The translations under genes and the position numbers were made by a program. 6,146 bases of DNA, from NCBI GenBank assembly GCA_002686135.1, contig NZAO01000093.1, positions 1-6,146 of the forward strand. The letters are read 5' to 3'. This stretch comes from Rhodospirillaceae bacterium. GTDB lineage: Bacteria > Pseudomonadota > Alphaproteobacteria > UBA11136. Of the stretch, positions 1-4,534 are shown piece by piece. The notes under the pieces are model-generated. The model had not been told where the DNA came from, did not search any database, and was given only the letters and a program-made list of their open reading frames with translations. Positions within the stretch are counted from its first letter, which is position 1. Each line of letters starts with the position of its first letter.

Positions 1-63
1 CAGGTGGCGGAGTTGTGCCCTATGGAGGAAGCGCCCGCCGGAGACGGTTTTTCGCGGTTCTGA
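1..63 (+). CDS. Possible 3' end of a rightward gene (partial)
   Basis: Frame 1 is open from the first base to a TGA at 61-63 and reads QVAELCPMEEAPAGDGFSRF. The codons mostly end in G or C, as in the real genes of this window, but twenty codons are too few for a secure coding call. The gene body lies outside the window, so no family can be assigned. No U-tract terminator follows. The sequence becomes A/T-richer right after the stop, as expected for an intergenic region. It may instead be chance open frame. Confidence 0.35.
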   Translation, partial: QVAELCPMEEAPAGDGFSRF

Positions 64-112
64 ACGTTATGCGACATCATGACGCCAACATACACGTAAC
101 AACCCATTGATC

Positions 113-136
113 TATAAAATTTTTTACTGGGAGGAG
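113..136 (+). promoter_or_regulatory. Candidate -10 element and strong Shine-Dalgarno before the 144-233 ORF
   Basis: TATAAAAT at 113-120 resembles a sigma-70 -10 element and lies in the lowest-GC stretch of the left end. No good -35 is visible 17 bases upstream (about 90-95, ATACAC), so the promoter call is weak. GGGAGGAG at 129-136 is close to a perfect Shine-Dalgarno and is 7 bases from the ATG at 144. It is the best ribosome binding site in the window and is the main reason to take the small ORF seriously. Confidence 0.4.
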
Positions 137-143
137 ACAGGCC

Positions 144-233
144 ATGTGGAAACCGCGGACGTGGACAGCGGTGCTTTTTGGCATCCTGTGGATGGGCGCG
201 GCGCTTAAAACCTCTTCACCGCTAGCAAGTTGA
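144..233 (+). CDS. Putative 29-residue single-span membrane peptide
   Basis: I do not recognise this ORF. It starts at ATG 144, 7 bases after GGGAGGAG, and stops at TGA 231-233. The peptide begins MWKPRTW, continues with a hydrophobic core TAVLFGILWMGAAL (about residues 8-21), and ends KTSSPLAS. The positive N-terminus (K3, R5), hydrophobic core and small-residue tail fit either a one-span small membrane protein or a signal peptide whose mature part is missing. Three of the 29 residues are Trp (2, 7, 16), at or inside the edges of the hydrophobic stretch. The ORF faces the chorismate mutase gene tail to tail, with a hairpin at 242-257 between them. Against it being real: the short length and no known homologue. 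It could be the remnant of a longer exported protein, although no continuation is visible downstream. Confidence 0.45.
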   Translation: MWKPRTWTAVLFGILWMGAALKTSSPLAS

Positions 234-241
234 AATTGGAA

Positions 242-257
242 CGTGGCCTGAGCCACG
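242..257 (-). terminator. Hairpin, candidate terminator of the leftward rsmE-gshA-chorismate mutase operon
   Basis: On the minus strand the sequence CGTGGCTCAGGCCACG forms a perfect 6-bp GC-rich stem (242-247 with 252-257) and a 4-base loop. It starts 7 bases after the chorismate mutase stop. The bases that follow on the minus strand are TTCCAATTTC, only moderately U-rich, so termination may be weak. The same palindrome could also act on rightward transcripts of the 144-233 ORF, but no U run follows in that direction. Confidence 0.45.
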
Positions 258-264
258 ATCCGTT

Positions 265-591
265 TCAGTCGCCTTCGTGGAGGCGGTCGAATTCGTTTTT
301 TTCGAACTTGATAAAGGCGTCGATCATGCGCCGGAACACAGCCTCGGCGATGTCGGGTTCCAGCCCCAGCTCCTGCGCGCGGAAGCGCATGTTGGTGATG
401 ATGTCCTCGATCCGGGCGCGGTCCACCACGCCTTCGCGCGAGGGCTTGAACCGCGCCGCCTCGCCCACATAGCCGCTGCGCTCGGCCATGAGGGCCACGA
501 TTTCGGCATCGAGGCGGTCGATGTGGGCGCGCACCTCGTCGAGGTCGCGGCAGGAGGCAGGGGTTGCGGGTTTTGCGGGCGGTTTGGTCAT
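265..591 (-). CDS. Chorismate mutase, AroQ class, PchB-like
   Basis: This 108-residue protein is the size of a stand-alone AroQ chorismate mutase, an all-helical dimer that converts chorismate to prephenate for Phe/Tyr synthesis. Close relatives such as PchB are isochorismate-pyruvate lyases. Key residues align with the E. coli domain: R21 (R11), R38 (R28), K49 (K39) and R58 (R51). The stretch AERSGYVGEAARFK is close to the equivalent PchB helix. The position of E. coli Q88 / PchB Q90 is Glu97, and E. coli E52 aligns with Ala59. Glu at the first position is, as I recall, common in alphaproteobacterial members. The start MTKPP at 591 was chosen because it lies 2 bases after the gshA stop (594) and gives the family length. 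The frame stays open far upstream inside gshA, but that part has no family resemblance. No strong Shine-Dalgarno is visible, so translation is probably coupled to gshA. Mutase versus lyase activity cannot be decided here. Confidence 0.88.
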   Translation of the reverse strand: MTKPPAKPATPASCRDLDEVRAHIDRLDAEIVALMAERSGYVGEAARFKPSREGVVDRARIEDIITNMRFRAQELGLEPDIAEAVFRRMIDAFIKFEKNEFDRLHEGD

Positions 592-593
592 GA

Positions 594-1964
594 TCAATAG
601 GCGTTCTCGGTAAACAGGGGTTCGATGCACCCATCCCAGCGGTTGGTGAAGGCGTCGAGCCATTCTTCCGCCGGTGTGCATCCCGATGCAACCGTTTCCA
701 GCAGGGGCTCGAGATATTGGGTCTCGTCCCGGCCTTTGGTATCGATGACGGCGCGGCTGGCGAGCCCGGTGCGGGCGATCTCGAGAACCTCCCCGGCCAG
801 CGCCCGCAGGGTGCGGTTGCCTATTTGCGTGGCCAGCCCGTCGCGAGGCACCTCGGCGCGCAGACGGGCGTGGTCTTCCGCTGTCCAGTCCTTGACCAGA
901 TCCCAGGCCGCGTCCATGGCCACGGGCCCGTAGAGAAGCCCGACCCACAGCGCGGAAAAGGCACACAGCCGCGCCCAGGGGCCGCCGTCGGCGCCACGCA
1001 TTTCGAGGAAATGCTTCAGCCGCACCTCTGGAAAAACGGTGGTGAGGTGGTCCTCCCAATCGCTCAACTGCGGCTGCTGGCCTGGCAGGGCGGGCAGCTT
1101 ACCGGCGAGGAAATCATGGAAGGACTGGCCGGCGACGTCGATGTAGCGCCCGTCGCGGCGCACGAAATACATGGGCACGTCAAGCATGTAGTCCACATAG
1201 CGCTCAAACCCGAAGCCGTCCTCGAAAACGAAGGGCAGGACGCCGCAGCGGTCGGGATCGGTGTCTGTCCAGACCTGGCTGCGATAGCTGAGATAGCCGT
1301 TGGGTTGGCCCTCTGTAAAAGGTGAGTTGGCGAACAGGGCCGTAGCCACGGGCTGTAAGGCCAGCCCGATGCGGAACTTGCGCACCATGCAGGGCTCGGA
1401 TTCGAAGTCGAGATTGACCTGGACGGTGCAGGTGCGCAGCATCATATCGAGCCCGTGATCGCCCCTGGTGGGCATGTAGCGGCGCATGATGCCGTAGCGC
1501 GCCTTGGGCATCCACGGCATGTCCTGTCGTTTCCATTTGGGCAGGAAGCCTATGCCCATCATGGCAATGCCCAGCTCCTCGCCAATCTCCTTAGCTTCTC
1601 CGAGATGGGTGTGAACCTCGCGACAGGTCTCGTGGAGGCTTGCCAGCGGCGCCCCGGAAAGCTCGATCTGGCCGCCCGGTTCGAGTGTGACGGAGCCGCC
1701 GTCACGCATCAGAGCGATGGTCTTGCCATCCTCAACCACCGGCTGCCAGCCGAAGCGGTGGAAGCCCTCGAGCACGGCGGCGATGCCCTTTTCCCCTTCG
1801 TAGGCAAGCGGGCGCAAGGTTTCGAGATCAAAGGCGAATTTTTCGTGCTCGGTGCCGATGCGCCAGTCGGTGCGCGGCTTGCACCCGGATTCCATATAAG
1901 CTACGAGTTGGTCCTTGCGGTCCAAGAGTGTGGTGTCGGGAGACTTTAGGAGGGACGAGGTCAT
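594..1964 (-). CDS. gshA: Glutamate-cysteine ligase (gamma-glutamylcysteine synthetase), plant/alphaproteobacterial type
   Basis: The product joins glutamate and cysteine using ATP, the first and usually rate-limiting step of glutathione synthesis in the cytoplasm. From ATG 1964 it has 456 residues, typical for the alphaproteobacterial class related to plant enzymes. Recognisable blocks are WRIGTEHEKF (34-43), SVTLEPGGQIELSG (91-104, substrate/nucleotide site), MLRTCTVQVNLDFES (about 175-189), YRSQVW (227-232) and RLKHFLEMRGAD (315-326). There is no signal peptide or membrane span. The start is uncertain: a GTG at 1988 in the same frame would add 8 residues, and neither start has a convincing Shine-Dalgarno. 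I prefer the ATG because it gives the usual N-terminal length before the GTEHEKF block. The gene lies 56 bases after rsmE and 2 bases before the chorismate mutase start, so it is probably the middle gene of a leftward operon. The enzyme assignment is firm. Confidence 0.95.
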   Translation of the reverse strand: MTSSLLKSPDTTLLDRKDQLVAYMESGCKPRTDWRIGTEHEKFAFDLETLRPLAYEGEKGIAAVLEGFHRFGWQPVVEDGKTIALMRDGGSVTLEPGGQIELSGAPLASLHETCREVHTHLGEAKEIGEELGIAMMGIGFLPKWKRQDMPWMPKARYGIMRRYMPTRGDHGLDMMLRTCTVQVNLDFESEPCMVRKFRIGLALQPVATALFANSPFTEGQPNGYLSYRSQVWTDTDPDRCGVLPFVFEDGFGFERYVDYMLDVPMYFVRRDGRYIDVAGQSFHDFLAGKLPALPGQQPQLSDWEDHLTTVFPEVRLKHFLEMRGADGGPWARLCAFSALWVGLLYGPVAMDAAWDLVKDWTAEDHARLRAEVPRDGLATQIGNRTLRALAGEVLEIARTGLASRAVIDTKGRDETQYLEPLLETVASGCTPAEEWLDAFTNRWDGCIEPLFTENAY

Positions 1965-2020
1965 GAGGGGCGGCACATAAAAAGACACTCAGCAACGGAA
2001 TGGGAAAATCGGTCTTTGCT

Positions 2021-2785
2021 CTAATCTTCGGTGGGAAGCGGCTCGAACCGGCAGCGTTCGTGCCAATCGCCAAGAATCGCCTGCCAGCAGGCGAGAGCCG
2101 CCAGCGCCGCGGTATCCGCGCGCAAGACGCGGGGACCCAGCCCTACCGCCATAGCAAAGGGTAGTTTATGGAGGGCGTCAAGCTCAGTCGGTGAAAAACC
2201 GCCTTCGGGCCCCGTCAGCATCGCCCATTGCCCGCCGCCGCGTGGCAGGGAGTGACGCTGGCGCAGATCGGTCAGCACCTCGGCGATGGGCGGGCCCTCG
2301 CCGCTTTCGTCGCAGAACAACAGCCGCCGTCCGTGGGGCCAGTTTTCCAACACGGATTTGAGTTTCTCCACCGCGTGTACCAGAGGCACATTCATACGCT
2401 CGCTCTGTTGCGCCGCCGAGACGCAGCGGGCGCGCAGATGCGCCACATTGACCCGCCGCGCCATGGTGTGCCGGGTTATCACCGGCCGCAGTTCGGCCAC
2501 CCCAAGCTCGGTGACCTTCTCCGCCAGGAAATCGAGCCGGGAGCGTTTCAGCGCCGCGAACACCAGCCACAGATCGGGAGAGGTAACCTGGGGGCGCAGC
2601 CGCTCCACCGCCTTGATCATGGTTTCGGCGCCAGAATCAGATTGCAGATGCGCCAACCATTCGCCGTCGCGGCCATTGAACAGGATCACCGCGCCGCCCG
2701 GTTCCAGACGCAGCACATGGCGCAGATAATGGGACTGGTCGCCGCCCGCCGCCACCGATGCCTGCGCGCCGAGGTCGGCCTCCAC
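2021..2785 (-). CDS. rsmE: 16S rRNA (uracil-1498-N3)-methyltransferase RsmE; start uncertain
   Basis: RsmE methylates U1498 of 16S rRNA with S-adenosylmethionine. It has an N-terminal PUA-like RNA-binding domain and a C-terminal SPOUT knot. From GTG 2785 the product has 254 residues. Visible motifs are HYLRHVLRL (19-27), LFNGRDGEW (35-43), EKVTELGV (89-96), QQSER (126-130), the SAM-knot motif LTGPEGGF (190-197) and LGPRVLRADTAAL (216-228), where families I recall usually have Glu instead of Asp in the ADTA position. The GTG at 2785 is the only ATG/GTG/TTG in frame after the upstream stop at 2849-2851, but it has no Shine-Dalgarno. In-frame codons just upstream read PRTRLYV before EADL, which looks like the true first beta strand of the family. 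The real protein may therefore start further upstream by other means, or this allele may have lost a few residues. Product identity is firm; the 5' end is not. Confidence 0.93.
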   Translation of the reverse strand: MEADLGAQASVAAGGDQSHYLRHVLRLEPGGAVILFNGRDGEWLAHLQSDSGAETMIKAVERLRPQVTSPDLWLVFAALKRSRLDFLAEKVTELGVAELRPVITRHTMARRVNVAHLRARCVSAAQQSERMNVPLVHAVEKLKSVLENWPHGRRLLFCDESGEGPPIAEVLTDLRQRHSLPRGGGQWAMLTGPEGGFSPTELDALHKLPFAMAVGLGPRVLRADTAALAALACWQAILGDWHERCRFEPLPTED

Positions 2786-2957
2786 ATAGAGACGGGTGCG
2801 AGGCCACGCTGTGTCTATCTCTGATTTATTCTTTTGTATTACTATTTTTTATCTTCCCTCTGGTCTTTTGGCAGCTGCCGCTTGTTCCTTGTCTCTCCAG
2901 GCGGCAAGATTAGCCCAACAGCCCCGGTGTAGAAACAGTACAGGAACAACCGATAAC
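2786..2957. promoter_or_regulatory. Divergent rsmE/ubiA intergenic region with A/T-rich core
   Basis: This 172-base region separates divergent rsmE and ubiA and should carry both promoters. About 2817-2860 is strikingly A/T-rich, with runs such as ATTTTTTAT, against a GC-rich background. Several TATTCT-, TAATAC- and TTTTAT-like hexamers could be -10 elements on either strand, but I see no well-spaced -35/-10 pair and do not assign one. Next to rsmE (2786-2809) the minus strand encodes what looks like displaced RsmE N-terminus. The ubiA side contains a palindrome (2870-2879) and a longer stem (2876-2906). AGGAA at 2942-2946 is the probable ubiA Shine-Dalgarno. Confidence 0.5.
2876..2906 (+). 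other. Stem-loop in the probable ubiA leader
   Basis: TGCCGCTTG (2876-2884) pairs with CAGGCGGCA (2898-2906) over nine positions with one G-T wobble, around a 13-base pyrimidine-rich loop. The left arm overlaps a perfect 10-bp palindrome, GGCAGCTGCC (2870-2879), so two folds exclude each other. The structure lies about 50 bases before the ubiA ATG and has no U tract. It matches no riboswitch or leader that I know. It could be chance in GC-rich DNA. Confidence 0.3.
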
Positions 2958-3875
2958 ATGGCCGATCAACACCACCAAGCGGGCGACATCGAGGCGAGTG
3001 ATTGGATCGACCGCCACGCGCCTGGACCGGCGCGCCCCTATCTGCGGCTGGCGCGGCTCGACCGCCTCATCGGCGCCTGGCTGTTGCTGTTGCCCTGTTG
3101 GTGGGGGCTGGCCCTGGCCGGAGCGGGGGTGACAGAGATGCGGTTGTTCATCCTCTTTGCCATTGGCGCGGTCATCATGCGCGCCGCCGGATGCACCATC
3201 AACGACATGGCTGATCGCAAATTCGACGTGCAGGTGGCACGTACCGCCACGCGGCCCCTGGCCTCGGGCGAGGTGAGCATGGCCCGGGCCGGGGTGTTTC
3301 TGGCGCTGTTGCTGGCGGCGGGGCTAGCGCTGCTGACGGCCTTCAACGCCATTACCTTTGTGCTGGCCCTGGCGGCCCTGCCGCTGGTGGCGCTTTATCC
3401 CTTCATGAAGCGCATTACCTGGTGCCCCCAGGCCTTTCTCGGCCTCACCTTCAACTGGGGGGCGCTGTTGGGATGGACAGCCCTGCGCGGCGAGTTGGAA
3501 TCCGCAGCGCTGGCCCTTTACGGCGGCGCGGCGCTGTGGACGCTGGGCTACGACACCATCTACGCCCATCAGGACAAGCGCGACGATGCCCTGATCGGGC
3601 TCAAGTCCATGGCCCTGCGGCTGGGCGTCAACACCCGGCCCTGGCTGTTCGTGTTTTATGGCGGCGCGGTGGCGGGGCTGGCGGTGGCGGGGTGGATGGC
3701 CGAGCTGAATACGGTTTTCTATGCCGCGCTGGCGGTGGTGACGGCCCATCTCTTCTGGCAGGCGGCGCGGGTGAATACCGACGATGCGGCAGACTGTCTC
3801 GCCACTTTCAAGTCTAATCTGTGGACGGGATTGCTGGTGCTGGCCGCTCTATTTCTTGGCCAGGGGGCTCTTTAG
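2958..3875 (+). CDS. ubiA: 4-hydroxybenzoate polyprenyltransferase UbiA
   Basis: UbiA is an integral inner-membrane prenyltransferase that joins 4-hydroxybenzoate to a long polyprenyl diphosphate, giving 3-polyprenyl-4-hydroxybenzoate for ubiquinone. From ATG 2958 the protein has 305 residues, close to the family norm. It shows RPYLRLARLDRLIGAWLLLLPCWWG (residues 26-50, with the usual Pro/Trp-rich first span). The first Asp-rich motif is N82-DMADRKFD (D83, D86, D90), followed by RTATRPLASGEVS. The second is D199-TIYAHQDKRDD (D206, D209, D210), followed by GLKSMALRLG. These motifs bind Mg2+ and diphosphate. About eight to nine hydrophobic spans can be drawn. ATG 2958 is preferred over an in-frame GTG at 2796, because the extra 54 residues fall in the A/T-rich promoter region and lack family resemblance. 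AGGAA lies 11 bases before the ATG. The gene overlaps the convergent DUF4170 gene by 4 bases. Isoprenoid chain length cannot be read from the sequence. Confidence 0.95.
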   Translation: MADQHHQAGDIEASDWIDRHAPGPARPYLRLARLDRLIGAWLLLLPCWWGLALAGAGVTEMRLFILFAIGAVIMRAAGCTINDMADRKFDVQVARTATRPLASGEVSMARAGVFLALLLAAGLALLTAFNAITFVLALAALPLVALYPFMKRITWCPQAFLGLTFNWGALLGWTALRGELESAALALYGGAALWTLGYDTIYAHQDKRDDALIGLKSMALRLGVNTRPWLFVFYGGAVAGLAVAGWMAELNTVFYAALAVVTAHLFWQAARVNTDDAADCLATFKSNLWTGLLVLAALFLGQGAL

Positions 3876-4342
3876 GTCAGAGCCCACATTTCTGAAGCGC
3901 CGACGCCGGCGGGCTGGAGCCGCCCGTTACGGCGCAGCTTTTCCGCCGCCAACAGCAGGTCCACCTGCCAGGTGAAGAAGAACTCCCCGGAAGCTTCGAT
4001 CTCGTGGCCGTGTTTGTCCCAGATATGCCTGCATACGGAAAGCACCCTGGCCTTGCCGCCCTGAGCTCTCAGGGCCTCCTCGATCCAGCCCGGCAGCGCC
4101 TTCCTGCCGGGGCCGCCACCGTCTTCATGGGTGGGCTCCTGGCACAGCACCTCACCCGATTCATTGACCACATGATAGCGGGCGGTGCAGTTATCCACCG
4201 TCAGCCAGGCGCGGTGCGACCATTCGTGATAGGCCTCGTCGAGGGTGGCGAAGGGGCCGTAGTGCTCTTCCTCGTTCCCGTTGGCGATGGCGGTAAAGGT
4301 GGTGTCTTCGTATTCCCCCCCCGTGACCCAGTATTTCGTCAT
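3872..4342 (-). CDS. DUF4170 protein with an extra C-terminal, possibly winged-helix-like, domain
   Basis: Function is unknown. The 156-residue protein has two parts. Residues 1-62 match the DUF4170 pattern as I recall it from alphaproteobacteria: MTKYWVTGGEYEDTTFT, then EEHYGPFATLDEAYHEW and AWLTVDNCTARYHVV. DUF4170 proteins are usually about half this length. A Gly-rich linker (about 63-83) leads to residues 84-146, which contain GWIEEALRAQGGKARVLSVC, HIWDKH, FFFTWQVD and AAEKLRRNGRLQPA. That spacing, especially TWQ followed by LRRNGRL, resembles small helix-turn-helix or winged-helix modules, but this is inference. There is no signal peptide or membrane span. The start at 4342 is well supported by GAGGAAG at 4351-4357, 8 bases away. 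The gene is divergent from ubiD and its stop overlaps that of ubiA. Its position between two ubiquinone genes hints at, but does not show, a related role. Confidence 0.85.
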   Translation of the reverse strand: MTKYWVTGGEYEDTTFTAIANGNEEEHYGPFATLDEAYHEWSHRAWLTVDNCTARYHVVNESGEVLCQEPTHEDGGGPGRKALPGWIEEALRAQGGKARVLSVCRHIWDKHGHEIEASGEFFFTWQVDLLLAAEKLRRNGRLQPAGVGASEMWALT

Positions 4343-4534
4343 GGACTTTTCTTCCTCTCATGCATAGAGCAGTGGGTAACGGGCCGGACGGCCCTGAGGC
4401 GCAACCTAGTCCGCCGCTCTCCTATGCTCAAGACTCAATTGGGGTTCAAGCCTCAATTGGCGGAGATGCGCCTTGGCCCTTGACGCGCGCGCGTTTGCGG
4501 GCGTCCTATGGCCCCGGAAGGAGCATCAACATCC
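4343..4534. promoter_or_regulatory. Divergent DUF4170/ubiD intergenic region
   Basis: These 192 bases carry the start signals of both flanking genes and I see no gene in them. From left to right they hold: the minus-strand Shine-Dalgarno GAGGAAG (4351-4357); a GC-rich hairpin GGGCC-GGAC-GGCCC (4381-4394) without a U tract; the 15-bp direct repeat (4428-4460); a possible -35 TTGACG (4480-4485) for ubiD; and the alternating palindrome ACGCGCGCGCGT (4483-4494). CCTATG at 4505-4510 is a poor -10 match, spaced 19 bases from the -35, so the ubiD promoter remains unlocated. The ubiD Shine-Dalgarno GGAAGGAG is at 4516-4523. Confidence 0.5.
4428..4460. repeat. Two 15-bp direct repeats with an 18-bp period, candidate operator
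   Basis: TCAAGACTCAATTGG (4428-4442) and TCAAGCCTCAATTGG (4446-4460) differ at one position and are spaced 18 bases start to start. Each contains the palindrome CAATTG. They lie 75-107 bases before the ubiD ATG and 86-118 bases upstream of the DUF4170 ATG. Two near-identical copies in a divergent promoter region suggest a binding site for a regulator, or simply a small tandem duplication. I cannot match the motif to a known regulator. Confidence 0.55.

Noticed and set aside
77..691. Minus-strand open frame across the chorismate mutase and the small ORF region
   Set aside because: It is very Arg/Pro-rich, out of frame with the recognised chorismate mutase and gshA, and looks like a GC-rich shadow.
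592..1059. Long in-frame upstream extension of the chorismate mutase to about 264 residues
   Set aside because: The extension lies entirely inside gshA in another frame and is Arg/Gly-rich nonsense. The first residues with family resemblance follow the ATG at 591.
2796..2957. In-frame 54-residue N-terminal extension of UbiA from GTG 2796
   Set aside because: It covers the A/T-rich divergent promoter region and has no Shine-Dalgarno. The family-like sequence begins only after ATG 2958, which has AGGAA upstream.
4381..4394. GGGCC-GGAC-GGCCC hairpin as an intrinsic terminator
   Set aside because: No U tract follows on either strand, and it lies between two divergent gene starts where a terminator is not expected.
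4004..4483. Plus-strand open frame opposite the DUF4170 gene
   Set aside because: The minus-strand frame has a strong Shine-Dalgarno and recognisable DUF4170 sequence. The plus-strand frame has neither.
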